The notes beneath the pieces are model-generated. The model saw nothing but the letters and a program-made list of their open reading frames with translations, did no database searches and was not told the origin of the DNA. This document shows positions 8,301 through 20,956 of a stretch of 64,000 bases of DNA, piece by piece; positions within the stretch are counted from its first letter, which is position 1; each line of letters begins with the position of its first letter. The stretch lies in assembly GCF_042468235.1 (NCBI RefSeq), contig NZ_CP170386.1:1984001-2048000 (forward strand), written 5' to 3'. The translations under genes and the position numbers were made by a program. Source of the stretch: Lonepinella sp042468235. Lineage in GTDB: Bacteria > Pseudomonadota > Gammaproteobacteria > Enterobacterales > Pasteurellaceae.

Positions 8301-8379
8301 GTTGGGTTTCGCCCAACGGGCGACTTACTTTTTCTTTGCACAAGCAAAGAAAAGTACGGTCGCCATCGGCGAGACCGAT
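8301..8379. repeat. Palindromic dispersed repeat, copy 1 (short form)
   Basis: A near-perfect palindrome: GGGTTTCGCC and GGCGAGACC at the outside, and GGCGACTTACTTTTTCTTTGC facing GCAAAGAAAAGTACGGTCGCC around a CACAA-type loop. The same module recurs at 27914-27970 and 28376-28430. It lies in the 224-bp gap between yqaB and the tRNA genes, about 60 bp past the tRNA 3' ends. The rest of the gap is AT-rich with nothing recognisable. Short ORFs here are by-products of the repeat. Confidence 0.75.
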
Positions 8380-8436
8380 CTCAATACAAACACAAAAATG
8401 AACTAAAAAGAAAATTAATAAAAAGAAAAAATAAAA

Positions 8437-8513
8437 TGGCGCACCCGAAAGGATTCGAACCTTTGACCGCTCGGTTCGTAGCCGAGTACTCTATCCAGCT
8501 GAGCTACGGGTGC
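8437..8513 (-). tRNA. tRNA-Arg (ACG), copy 2
   Basis: A 77-nt cloverleaf with encoded CCA. The anticodon loop CTACGAA between CTCGG and CCGAG gives anticodon ACG, read as ICG after deamination. T-loop GGTTCGAATCC and D-arm AGCTCAGCTGGATAGAG are canonical. It is identical to the next copy 50 bp upstream. Confidence 0.97.
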
Positions 8514-8563
8514 GTAGAGAGTTTTATTTAATCTATACCAATCCACCTAGAGTAAAAATGAAA

Positions 8564-8640
8564 TGGCGCACCCGAAAGGATTCGAACCTTTGACCGCTCG
8601 GTTCGTAGCCGAGTACTCTATCCAGCTGAGCTACGGGTGC
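8564..8640 (-). tRNA. tRNA-Arg (ACG), copy 1
   Basis: Same 77-nt sequence as the copy at 8437-8513, including the encoded CCA and a few bases of 3' flank, so a recent tandem duplication or gene conversion is likely. Transcribed after tRNA-Ser in a three-tRNA cluster. Confidence 0.97.
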
Positions 8641-8693
8641 AGATTTAAATAAATTAAATTGTGACAAACCAACAGTCATACAACAAATAAAAA

Positions 8694-8787
8694 TGGCGGT
8701 GAAAGAGGGATTCGAACCCTCGATGGAGCTTTTAACCCCATACTCCCTTAGCAGGGGAGCGCCTTCAGCCTGCTCGGCCATCTCACC
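8694..8787 (-). tRNA. tRNA-Ser (GCT)
   Basis: A class II tRNA of 94 nt with a long variable arm and encoded CCA. The anticodon loop CTGCTAA between CTCCC and GGGAG gives GCT (AGC/AGU codons). The acceptor stem GGTGAGA pairs with TTTCACC, with discriminator G. First gene of the Ser-Arg-Arg cluster. Confidence 0.95.
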
Positions 8788-8884
8788 GCAACTGGTTTGT
8801 GGACGATATGATACGGTTTTATATAAACAAGTCAAACGCTTTTTGTTAAAAACCGTTTATTTGTCTAAATCATCTACAATTTAT

Positions 8885-10912
8885 TTAGGGTTTACGCTGT
8901 GCAGTGGCTAAGATTTCTCGTAAATTAGCAAGATGTGCCGTCGTTTTCTGTGCTTGTTGTTGCTCCGTTAAAGGTGGCTTATCTCGTTCCCATTGTACAT
9001 CGTCTTGCGGTAACTCCAATAAAAAACGGCTGGGTTCTGGCGTAATTAACTCACCATATTGACGACGTTCTTTACACAAGGTAAAGCGTAATGTCTGTTG
9101 CGCTCTGGTGATGCCTACATAAGCCAAACGGCGTTCTTCATCTACATTATCTTCATCTATACTAGTTTGATGCGGTAACAATCCTTCTTCCATACCGATT
9201 AAAAAAACATGGGGAAATTCCAACCCTTTGGATGCATGTAGGGTCATTAATTGTACTTGATCACTACTATCATCATCTTCACTACGTTCTAGCATATCTC
9301 GCAAGGTTAAACTGGTGACGACCTGATTTAAGGTCATCGGTTCATTTACGTCATCTCCTTGTAACATACTTGCTACCCAGTCAAATAAGGTGGCGACATT
9401 TTTACTTTGCATCTCTGCCGCTTTTGGACTATTTGCAGTTTGATATAAATATTCTTCATATTGAATTTGTGCTAGCATCCGTTTTACAGCTTGTTCAGGA
9501 TCAGAACGTAATAGCGCATCATTGAGTTCCACCATCCACTGCCCGAAGTGTTGTAACGCATGATAAGCCTTTGCTGTAATTCGATGAATTAACTCAAATT
9601 CAAAGATTGCGGCGAATAAGCTAATATGCTTTTCGTGAGCTAATAATCCCAATTTTTCGAGGGTAGCGGTACCGATTTCACGTTTGGGGGTGTTCACAAT
9701 ACGTAAAAATGCGGCATCATCATCTTGATTGACCAATAAGCGTAAATAGGCCATCATGTCTTTAATTTCAGCTCGGCTAAAAAAGGATGTCCCACCGGAG
9801 ATTTTATAGGGAATTCGGTTTTGCATTAATATTTTTTCGAGCAAACGAGATTGGTGATTGCCCCGATATAATACGGCATAATCTTTATATTTGGTTTTAT
9901 GGGTAAATCGGTGAGCGATCAATTCAGCTACTACACGTTCTGCTTCGTGTTCTTCATTTTTGGCTTCGATCACCTGTAGTTTCTCACCTTGACCTAAATT
10001 TGAAAACAATTTCTTGTCAAATACATGATCATTGTTATCAATCAAAATATTGGCACAATGTAGAATTCGTTGGGTAGAACGATAATTCTGTTCTAATTTA
10101 ATCACATTAAGTGTCGGGAAATCATTGCGTAGTCGCATCATATTTTGTGGTTTTGCACTACGCCATGAATAAATAGACTGATCATCATCCCCTACCACGG
10201 TAAAATTGGCTTGACTACCCACCAAGAGCTTTATGAATTCATATTGGCTAGTGTTGGTGTCTTGATATTCGTCCACCAGTAAATAACGAATTTTTTGTTG
10301 CCATTTTGACCGCACTTCTTCGTTCTGTCGGAATAGCAACGTTGGCAACATAATCAAATCATCAAAATCCAACGCATTGTAGGCTCGAATTTGTTTGGCA
10401 TAACGTTCATAGCATTGCGCAAAGGTTTGATATTTTTGATCTCTGGCTAATGCTAACGCAGTATTGGGCATAATCAAATCGTTTTTCCAGTTGGAAATAG
10501 CGGAGATTAACTCTCGTAATAAATCCTTATCTTGTTGTAATTCGTCGGCAGTTAAGTCTTTTAATAATGCGAGTTGGTCGTGTTCATCAAACAACGTCAT
10601 ATTGGCTTTAAAGCCAAGTTGTTTATATTCTCGTTTAATAATATCAAAGCCTAGAGTATGAAAGGTTGAAACAGTTAATCCCTTGGTTTTATCTTTACCA
10701 ATAGAATGAGCAACGCGTTCTTTCATTTCTCGTGCCGCTTTATTGGTGAAAGTGACGGCAGCAATATGCTTTGGTAAATAACCGCATTGACCGATTAAAT
10801 AGGCGATCTTATTAATAATGACGCGAGTTTTACCCGAACCAGCGCCTGCCAACACAAGGCAAGGACCAATGGTAAATTCGACAGCTTGTTGTTGTTGCGT
10901 GTTAAGTTTCAT
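8885..10912 (-). CDS. rep: ATP-dependent DNA helicase Rep
   Basis: Rep is a superfamily 1A 3'-5' helicase that works with the replisome and clears protein blocks from DNA. The 675 residues match the E. coli length (673). Motifs in order: Q-motif LNTQQQQAV, Walker A AGAGSGKT (about 22-29), Ia TFTNKAAREM, DEYQDTN (Walker B), III GDDDQSIYSWR, IV QNYRST, V LMTLHASKGLEF and VI YVGITRA. Rep rather than UvrD is indicated by the overall sequence (for example SFFSRAEIKDMMAYLRLL) and the short C-terminus. I chose the ATG at 10912: it overlaps the upstream lipoprotein stop as TAATG, suggesting translational coupling. A longer reading frame to 10996 would overlap that gene. Confidence 0.95.
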   Translation of the reverse strand: MKLNTQQQQAVEFTIGPCLVLAGAGSGKTRVIINKIAYLIGQCGYLPKHIAAVTFTNKAAREMKERVAHSIGKDKTKGLTVSTFHTLGFDIIKREYKQLGFKANMTLFDEHDQLALLKDLTADELQQDKDLLRELISAISNWKNDLIMPNTALALARDQKYQTFAQCYERYAKQIRAYNALDFDDLIMLPTLLFRQNEEVRSKWQQKIRYLLVDEYQDTNTSQYEFIKLLVGSQANFTVVGDDDQSIYSWRSAKPQNMMRLRNDFPTLNVIKLEQNYRSTQRILHCANILIDNNDHVFDKKLFSNLGQGEKLQVIEAKNEEHEAERVVAELIAHRFTHKTKYKDYAVLYRGNHQSRLLEKILMQNRIPYKISGGTSFFSRAEIKDMMAYLRLLVNQDDDAAFLRIVNTPKREIGTATLEKLGLLAHEKHISLFAAIFEFELIHRITAKAYHALQHFGQWMVELNDALLRSDPEQAVKRMLAQIQYEEYLYQTANSPKAAEMQSKNVATLFDWVASMLQGDDVNEPMTLNQVVTSLTLRDMLERSEDDDSSDQVQLMTLHASKGLEFPHVFLIGMEEGLLPHQTSIDEDNVDEERRLAYVGITRAQQTLRFTLCKERRQYGELITPEPSRFLLELPQDDVQWERDKPPLTEQQQAQKTTAHLANLREILATAQRKP

Positions 10913-11139
10913 TATTCTTCTTGTGACCAAACATAAGGCAATAACGCCGTATCTAACAGAAAAGACAGGGGTAAATCCAAAATTGGCAAGCCCCATTTTT
11001 GCGCTTGTTGCCAGTCAAATTTGGTACCGTCGTAGGCTTGATATTTTTCTGTCGGATCAATTAATTGTACGATAGTCCCGCAGCCAGTTAGACCATTGAG
11101 CAACGATAGTGCGGTTAAAATGAATAAGGTTTTTTTCAC
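10912..11139 (-). CDS. Small YceK/YidQ-family lipoprotein (DUF1375)
   Basis: A 75-residue predicted lipoprotein with a signal peptide and lipobox LTGC, lipidated Cys at 20. After Cys it has GTIVQLIDPTEKYQAYDGTKFD and the family hallmark LPLSFLLDTALLPY near the C-terminus, which identify the YceK/YidQ (DUF1375) group; function unknown. Its stop overlaps the rep start by one base (TAATG). The outer-membrane or periplasmic location follows from the lipobox: residue +2 is Gly, not Asp, so outer-membrane sorting is expected by the Lol rule. Its pairing with a DNA helicase has no functional explanation that I can see. Confidence 0.8.
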   Translation of the reverse strand: MKKTLFILTALSLLNGLTGCGTIVQLIDPTEKYQAYDGTKFDWQQAQKWGLPILDLPLSFLLDTALLPYVWSQEE

Positions 11140-11285
11140 GAGATGGGATTTTCCTTGAGTTTATATCAGCGAGACATTATACCCTTTTTACGCTATTTTT
11201 GCTTTATAAATAGACTTTCTATGGCGTACAGATTAAAATTGTTGATAATTTGTAAAATTTTTTTATTTTTTAGGAATGTGAAGCT

Positions 11286-12620
11286 ATGAAAAACATTGTA
11301 ATTGTCGGTGGAGGTGCGGGCGGTTTAGAACTCGCTACTTTCTTAGGTCATAAACTGGGTAAAAAGCAAAAAGCGAATGTCGTTTTAGTCGATCGTAATC
11401 AAACTCATCTTTGGAAACCGTTATTACATGAAGTCGCAACGGGCGTATTAGATTCGGAAACGGATGCTGTCAGTTTTCGAGCACATGCTTATAACCATGG
11501 TTTTAATTTTGAACAAGGATCCATTGCTCGTATTGATCGTGCCAACAAATATATTGAACTTGAACCGGTATATGGTTCGGAAGGGGATGTTATTGTGGTC
11601 GCTCGTCGGATTCCTTATGATTATTTGGTGCTTTCTATTGGCAGTAAATCAAATGATTTTAATACCAAAGGTGTGGCAGAAAACTGTATTTTCCTAGATG
11701 CGCCGGATCAAGCTTTACGTTTTCAGCATAAAATGCTAGAGCTATTTTTAAAGTTCTCTGAAAATAATGCGTTAGCTGAAATTGGTGAAGATGAAAGTAA
11801 ACAAACCTTAGTGCAAGAAGATAAAGTCAATATTGCTATTGTGGGAGGGGGCGCAACGGGCGTTGAGCTTTCCGCAGAATTATTTAATGCAGCCAAGCAT
11901 TTGTCTTCTTATGGTTACGGTAAAATTCGGAGTGATTGTTTGCAAGTTACTCTCATTGAAGTCGGTGATCGTTTGTTGCCAGCATTACCAGAGCGTATTT
12001 CTAATGCGGTTCGAATGGAATTAGAAGAATTGGGCGTGCGAGTTAAAACTAATACTATGATTACAGAGGCTACCAAAAATAGCTTATTAACCAAAGATGG
12101 CGAAGAAATTAAAGCTGACTTAATGGTATGGGCGGCGGGTGTGCGTATTTCCACGGTTACCCAACAATTTGATGGTTTAGCAGTTAATCGAATCAATCAG
12201 TTGTGTGTTAAAGATACCTTACAAACAACCTTAGATGATAGTGTATTTGCTATTGGCGACTGTGCCTTTTTATTACAAAAAGATGGCACGCCAGTTCCAC
12301 CACGTGGGCAAGCCGCCACGCAAATGGCAACAGTCTGCGGGCAAAATATTGTGGCGTTACTTGAAAGTAAAATGGAACTAAAACCTTTTGTTTTTCGTGA
12401 TAAAGGATCCTTAGTTTCGCTATCAAAATTCACCGCACTTGGTAACATAACTACTGGCAAAAAGAGCTCATTAACTGTTGAAGGAAACTTGGCACGTTTA
12501 GCTTATATTTCGTTATATCGGCTACATCAGCAACGCTTACATGGCTGTTTTAAAGTGGGATTAATTATTCTGATTGGACGCCTGAATCGGTTTATTCGCC
12601 CATCGTTGAAGTTGTATTAA
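11286..12620 (+). CDS. ndh: Type II NADH:quinone oxidoreductase
   Basis: Ndh (444 residues) is a peripheral inner-membrane FAD enzyme that passes electrons from NADH to quinone without proton pumping. Two Rossmann dinucleotide motifs are visible: VGGGAGGLELAT (about 7-18) for FAD and VGGGATGVELSAEL (about 180-193) for NADH. The later FAD loop FAIGDCAF (about 320-327) and the C-terminal quinone/membrane region (SLYRLHQQRLHG onward) are also typical. SD AGGAATG precedes the ATG. It stands alone and is followed by a perfect 11-bp terminator that overlaps the convergent tusA gene. An uptake signal lies within the coding region (about 12432). Confidence 0.94.
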   Translation: MKNIVIVGGGAGGLELATFLGHKLGKKQKANVVLVDRNQTHLWKPLLHEVATGVLDSETDAVSFRAHAYNHGFNFEQGSIARIDRANKYIELEPVYGSEGDVIVVARRIPYDYLVLSIGSKSNDFNTKGVAENCIFLDAPDQALRFQHKMLELFLKFSENNALAEIGEDESKQTLVQEDKVNIAIVGGGATGVELSAELFNAAKHLSSYGYGKIRSDCLQVTLIEVGDRLLPALPERISNAVRMELEELGVRVKTNTMITEATKNSLLTKDGEEIKADLMVWAAGVRISTVTQQFDGLAVNRINQLCVKDTLQTTLDDSVFAIGDCAFLLQKDGTPVPPRGQAATQMATVCGQNIVALLESKMELKPFVFRDKGSLVSLSKFTALGNITTGKKSSLTVEGNLARLAYISLYRLHQQRLHGCFKVGLIILIGRLNRFIRPSLKLY

Positions 12621-12631
12621 GTCATTTAGAG

Positions 12632-12662
12632 AGCTAAATAACATGTTGTTATTTAGCTTTTT
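12632..12662 (+). terminator. ndh terminator overlapping the tusA 3' end
   Basis: A perfect 11-bp stem, AGCTAAATAAC/GTTATTTAGCT, with a 5-nt loop and a short T-run. The right arm contains the stop codon and last codons of tusA on the other strand. Confidence 0.75.
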
Positions 12663-12900
12663 CTATTCCTTTTTTTATCCAATATTTATAAGGATTGTGA
12701 CTGGTTTGTGAATGTAATAATTGATGATCCATAAATTGACAAAAGCTTGGAATATCTCGTGTTGTCGCAGGATCATCGGCAATGACCAGTAATACATCGC
12801 CATCTGACATATATCGGATTTGTTTACGTACTAACATGACGGGTTCGGGACAGCGTAATCCTTGAGTGTCTAGAGTATAGTCTATAGCAAATTCATTCAT
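12649..12900 (-). CDS. tusA: Sulfurtransferase TusA
   Basis: TusA is a small cytosolic sulfur carrier that accepts persulfide sulfur from IscS and hands it to TusBCD for 2-thiouridine in tRNA; it also touches molybdenum-cofactor sulfur supply in E. coli. The active cysteine is in the motif GLRCPEPVMLVRK near residue 17, followed by the conserved IADDPATTRDIPSFCQFM. The product has 83 residues with the start at 12900 (MNEFAI, as I remember the H. influenzae protein); an ATG at 12906 is also possible, and neither has a clear SD. Single gene, convergent with ndh. Confidence 0.9.
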   Translation of the reverse strand: MNEFAIDYTLDTQGLRCPEPVMLVRKQIRYMSDGDVLLVIADDPATTRDIPSFCQFMDHQLLHSQTSHNPYKYWIKKGIEKAK

Positions 12901-13037
12901 GATCATAATTTTTAATTTATTCTATTATTAACGTATAATAGCGTGAAGCAAGTATTTGGTCAAAAGTTAAGATGTATATGATAGAATCAGATCGTCATTA
13001 TGTAATCAATCTTTTGGCATAACAAGAGCAGGATATC

Positions 13038-14501
13038 ATGCATATTTTATCAATTATTAGAATTGTCGGCATTTTGATAATGTGTTTTTCATTATCCATG
13101 TTTGTACCGGCTTTTGTTGCGTTAATTTATGGTGATGGAGGTGGTAAAGCTTTTATTGAAACCTTTGTGTTTAGTTTATTATTAGGGGCATTACTATGGC
13201 GTTCATGCTATTACCATAAAGAAGAATTACGTTCACGTGAAGGTTTCTTAATCGTTGTCATGTTTTGGTTTCTATTATGTGGACTATCAGTGATTCCATT
13301 TTTATTTTTTGATGAACTGAATATTGATTTTGCACAAGCAATCTTTGAAGCAATTTCTGCCGTAACAACCACCGGTGCAACTGCAATTTCAGGATTGGAT
13401 AATTTACCCAAATCCATTTTATTTTATCGACAATTTTTGCAATGGATTGGAGGGATCGGATTAATCGTTTTAGTGGTTGCTGTTACACCTTTATTAGGTA
13501 TTGGTGGCGGGCAGTTATATCGTGCTGAGTCGGCTAGCCCGTTGAAAGATCAGAAAACCTTACCGCGTATTGGTGAAATGGCAAAATTACTTTGGATGAT
13601 TTATGGCGGTTTAACCATATTATGTACATTAACTTACTGGTTAGCTGGTATGACTTTCTTTGATGCCATTTGTCACAGTTTCTCAACTGTATCAAATGGA
13701 GGATTATCAACCCATGATGCGAACTTAGGTTATTTCCAAAATTCTACCATTTATTTATTATCCAGTTTCTTTATGTTATTTACCGGTTGTAACTTTGGTT
13801 TGCATGTTCGAGCATTTATGAATCGGAAATATCAATCGGTTTGGAAAACTTACGCTAGAGATCCCGAATTCCGTTTCTTTTGTTTTGTGCAAATTGTGTT
13901 GATCGCCATTATGTCTATTGGGTTATATATTTCATTCCAAAATATGTCACTTTTAGATGCATTTTCACAGGGTTCTGCACAGATGTCATCTATGTCCATG
14001 ACGGCTGGATTTACTTTGTTTAATTTTAATGAACTACCGACATTTTTAGCCATGCTATTAGTATTTGCAGCTATTTTAGGAGGATGTGCAGGTTCTACTT
14101 CCGGCGGATTGAAGATGATTCGTGTTTTAGTGATTTGGTTGCAACTTAAACGAGAAATTAAATTTTTAGTACATCCGAATTTAGTGGTACCGATAAAATT
14201 AGGTGGTACATTATTATCATCTCGTGTCATTGATGGCATTTGGGCATTTTTAATTGCATTTTTCCTAACCTATTGGGTGAGCGTTTTTGGGGTAATTTTA
14301 TGTGGCATGGATCCTCTTGATGCGTTAGTTGCTATATTTTCAACTTTAACCAATGTCGGACCGGGACTGGGTTCTGCCAGTGTTGGATTCGCAGAAGTAT
14401 CTAATGGTGCAAAATATGTCTTATCTTTTGCAATGATTGCGGGGCGACTTGAGATTTTTTCCTTGTTAATTTTATTTAGTCCTTCTTTTTGGAAAACTTA
14501 A
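13038..14501 (+). CDS. trkH: Trk potassium uptake channel subunit TrkH
   Basis: TrkH (487 residues) is the K+-translocating membrane subunit of the Trk system, a four-repeat M1-P-M2 protein that works with the cytosolic NAD-binding TrkA. The four selectivity-filter regions are visible: TTTGATAI (about 111-118), STVSNGGLSTHD (about 218-229), the glycine-rich GGCAGSTSGGLKMIRV (about 349-364) and TLTNVGPGLGS (about 437-447). The stop overlaps the hemG start as TAATG. The order trkH-hemG-rRNA operon is the same as at E. coli rrnA, a long-conserved neighbourhood. trkA is not in the window. Confidence 0.95.
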   Translation: MHILSIIRIVGILIMCFSLSMFVPAFVALIYGDGGGKAFIETFVFSLLLGALLWRSCYYHKEELRSREGFLIVVMFWFLLCGLSVIPFLFFDELNIDFAQAIFEAISAVTTTGATAISGLDNLPKSILFYRQFLQWIGGIGLIVLVVAVTPLLGIGGGQLYRAESASPLKDQKTLPRIGEMAKLLWMIYGGLTILCTLTYWLAGMTFFDAICHSFSTVSNGGLSTHDANLGYFQNSTIYLLSSFFMLFTGCNFGLHVRAFMNRKYQSVWKTYARDPEFRFFCFVQIVLIAIMSIGLYISFQNMSLLDAFSQGSAQMSSMSMTAGFTLFNFNELPTFLAMLLVFAAILGGCAGSTSGGLKMIRVLVIWLQLKREIKFLVHPNLVVPIKLGGTLLSSRVIDGIWAFLIAFFLTYWVSVFGVILCGMDPLDALVAIFSTLTNVGPGLGSASVGFAEVSNGAKYVLSFAMIAGRLEIFSLLILFSPSFWKT

Positions 14502-15013
14502 TGAAAACACTTATTGTATATTCAAGCCATGATGGTCAAACCAAGAAAATTGCTGAATTTATTGCATCTCAATTATCCGGCAATGTGGAAGTGCGGTCTA
14601 TTTCTGAAACTTTTTCTTGCGATAATGTGGGTAAGATTATTATTGGTGCATCAATACGTTATGGATATTTTAATAAACAATTATATAAATTTATCGCAAA
14701 AAATACCGCACTTTTAAATAATAAACCGAGTGCTTTCTTTGGGGTGAATTTGACGGCAAGAAAGGAAGATAAGAACACACCAGAAACGAATGTTTATGTC
14801 CGTAATTTTTTGCAGCGTATTTATTGGCAACCCAGATGTTCAGCCGTATTTGCTGGCGCCTTGTTATATCCAAGATATACTTGGTTTGATCGTACTATGA
14901 TTAAATTTATTATGCAGATTACAGGCGGTGAAACGGATACCAGTAAAGAAATTGAATATACAAACTGGGATAAAGTGGCAGAATTTGCTTTGGAATTTGA
15001 TATGTTGGACTAA
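14501..15013 (+). CDS. hemG: Menaquinone-dependent protoporphyrinogen IX dehydrogenase
   Basis: HemG (170 residues) is a flavodoxin-fold FMN enzyme that oxidises protoporphyrinogen IX to protoporphyrin IX in haem synthesis, passing electrons to menaquinone or ubiquinone. The FMN phosphate loop is at the N-terminus (TLIVYSSHDGQTKKIAEFI). The insert region with VNLTARKEDKNTPETN distinguishes HemG from ordinary flavodoxin. I chose the ATG at 14501, overlapping the trkH stop by one base; the longer frame from 14489 would begin inside trkH. Presence of hemG shows that at least this late haem step is encoded. The rRNA promoters begin about 85 bp downstream. Confidence 0.93.
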   Translation: MKTLIVYSSHDGQTKKIAEFIASQLSGNVEVRSISETFSCDNVGKIIIGASIRYGYFNKQLYKFIAKNTALLNNKPSAFFGVNLTARKEDKNTPETNVYVRNFLQRIYWQPRCSAVFAGALLYPRYTWFDRTMIKFIMQITGGETDTSKEIEYTNWDKVAEFALEFDMLD

Positions 15014-15097
15014 TATTCAAATATTGTGTCTTTTTACAGTATATCTTTTGTTATTGTTTAATAAAAACGCAGTTAAATTTTTTTTATCAGAAAGATC

Positions 15098-15125
15098 TTG
15101 CGAACAAGATAAATATCCCTATAAT
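15098..15125 (+). promoter_or_regulatory. rRNA operon promoter P1
   Basis: TTGCGA (15098-15103), 16 bp, then TATAAT (15120-15125), followed by the GCACCACCAC discriminator typical of stringently controlled rrn P1 promoters. An A/T tract upstream (about 15073-15088) could be an UP element. Confidence 0.75.
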
Positions 15126-15200
15126 GCACCACCACACCGCAAGGTTATCAAGTGAATATAACGTAAATAATAGATTAAGTTAAAATTCTAAAAATATCAC

Positions 15201-15229
15201 TTGACAGAAATGGGATTAATTAATATCAT
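15201..15229 (+). promoter_or_regulatory. rRNA operon promoter P2
   Basis: A perfect -35 TTGACA, 17-bp spacer, and -10 TATCAT. About 100 bp downstream of P1, the usual tandem layout. Confidence 0.75.
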
Positions 15230-15251
15230 TTCAAATCTTGCATCAATGCAA

Positions 15252-15290
15252 TCGTTCTTTAACAATTTATCAGACAATCTGTGTGGGCAC
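15252..15290 (+). promoter_or_regulatory. rrn leader boxA/boxC antitermination signal
   Basis: CGTTCTTTAACA (15253-15264) matches boxA, the NusB-NusE site, and TGTGTGGGCAC (about 15280) matches boxC. Together they recruit the Nus antitermination complex. The remainder of the 418-bp leader (15014-15431) holds the promoters and AT-rich processing-stem sequence. Confidence 0.8.
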
Positions 15291-15431
15291 TTGTTGATTG
15301 ACTAGTTTTAAAAAATTAAATAAAACTTGAAGTCTTAATAGGTGCTTAACTTAGAAATTCATTAACTTTTTGTTCTTTTGGGAATGAAAAGAAAGATTTA
15401 AAAGCAAGCAGTTTATTGAGCGATCGAACTT

Positions 15432-16970
<1,539 letters not shown>

Positions 16971-17055
16971 CCCAAAACGAGCGACAATAAGTGTCCACAC
17001 AGATTGGCTGGTAATTGTAAACAAAGAAAAAAGAAAGCAACGAGAATTGCCCTAC

Positions 17056-17132
<77 letters not shown>

Positions 17133-17189
17133 CTCAAGCGGTGAAGCGAAAGCGAAATCACAGAGCGAGAGTGCGTAGGCAATGAAAAT

Positions 17190-17265
17190 GGGGATATAGC
17201 TCAGCTGGGAGAGCGCCTGCCTTGCACGCAGGAGGTCAGCGGTTCGATCCCGCTTATCTCCACCA
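17190..17265 (+). tRNA. tRNA-Ala (TGC) in the rRNA spacer
   Basis: 76 nt with encoded CCA; the anticodon loop CTTGCAC gives TGC. Acceptor GGGGATA pairs with TATCTCC. The Ile-Ala spacer pair is one of two common spacer types in this family. Confidence 0.97.
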
Positions 17266-17555
17266 AAAAATCTTGTTGTTATCATCATTGTTAAGTTAAC
17301 TAAATTAAAAAACAAAAAAATAAGTTGGTTTAACTAAGTTAATTTAACAATGATGATAGGCGAAAGCCGATAATCTTACTGTTCTTTAAAAAATTGGAAA
17401 CAAGCTGAAAACTGAGAGATTTTCGGGTTAATTGATGAAAGTGAATTAACACAAGAAAGTCTGAGTAGAAGAAAAAATCTTGACTGAACAAAAGCAGTCA
17501 AGTGTTTAGTTGAAACGCAATATCAATTGTTCTAAAAAAACATTTGAGGTTGTAT
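17266..17555 (+). other. 16S-23S spacer with second boxA
   Basis: The 290-nt spacer has no gene. ACTGTTCTTTAAA near 17378-17390 is the spacer boxA that renews antitermination before 23S. A long complementary stretch (about 17267-17358, TTGTTATCATCATTGTTAA against TTAACAATGATGATAGGC) probably forms a processing stem, and sequence near 17548-17556 pairs with the 23S 3' end (RNase III stem). Confidence 0.7.
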
Positions 17556-20451
<2,896 letters not shown>

Positions 20452-20605
20452 ACAACGCTCAAGTGTTTTTGGGTGGATTAAGCTAAGAACTAAATAAAGC
20501 AGTACAGACAAAAGAAAATCGAACAGACAGCTTGTTTCAAATTTTAGAAGAAGACTAAAAAATAAGTAGGGTCGTGATTTAAAAGGCTCAATCATCAAAG
20601 GAATA

Positions 20606-20723
20606 ATCCTGATGGTCATAATGCAGTAGTGCCACCTGACTCCATGCCGAACTCAGAAGTGAAATGCTGTAATGCCGATGGTAGTGTTGGGTTTCCCAAT
20701 GTGAGAGTAGGTCGCCATCAGGT
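20606..20723 (+). rRNA. rrf: 5S ribosomal RNA
   Basis: About 118 nt. The conserved core CCATGCCGAACTCAGAAGTG and GCCGATGGTAGT are present; CCTGATGG at the 5' end pairs with CCATCAGG at the 3' end. End points are inferred from that stem. Confidence 0.95.
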
Positions 20724-20733
20724 TCAAAATTAG

Positions 20734-20772
20734 AAACCCCAGTTATGTGAGTAGCTGGGGTTTTGTTTTTTG
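20734..20772 (+). terminator. rRNA operon terminator
   Basis: AAACCCCAG and CTGGGGTTT form the stem with T-runs TTTTGTTTTTTG after it. It follows 5S by about ten bases. Confidence 0.88.
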
Positions 20773-20805
20773 TATTGAATTGATGTACTGAATTAAGTTT
20801 AATAA

Positions 20806-20865
20806 CACCACGCCGTGGCTAGTTTTTTATAAGATACTGCGCGGAATCGTTACCATGCTTAAGAG
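20806..20865. repeat. Degenerate copy of the two-hairpin dispersed element (copy D)
   Basis: CGTTACCATGCTTAA (20848-20862) matches the spacer of the element seen at 28156, 33957 and 34017, and CCACGCCGTGG (20808-20818) resembles its small hairpin. The second hairpin is missing. It is the only recognisable content of the 230-bp gap between the rrn terminator and cysQ. Confidence 0.5.
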
Positions 20866-20956
20866 TCCATAAATAAGTCTCCCAAATAATATCATTCGTC
20901 ATCCTCTTCAAATTTTGCTACACTAAATCCACATCTAATTTTACCTAGGGTTTTCT

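Noticed and set aside
10912..10996. 28-residue N-terminal extension of Rep
   Set aside because: It overlaps the lipoprotein gene, lacks similarity to Rep proteins, and the ATG at 10912 gives the normal length and a TAATG overlap.
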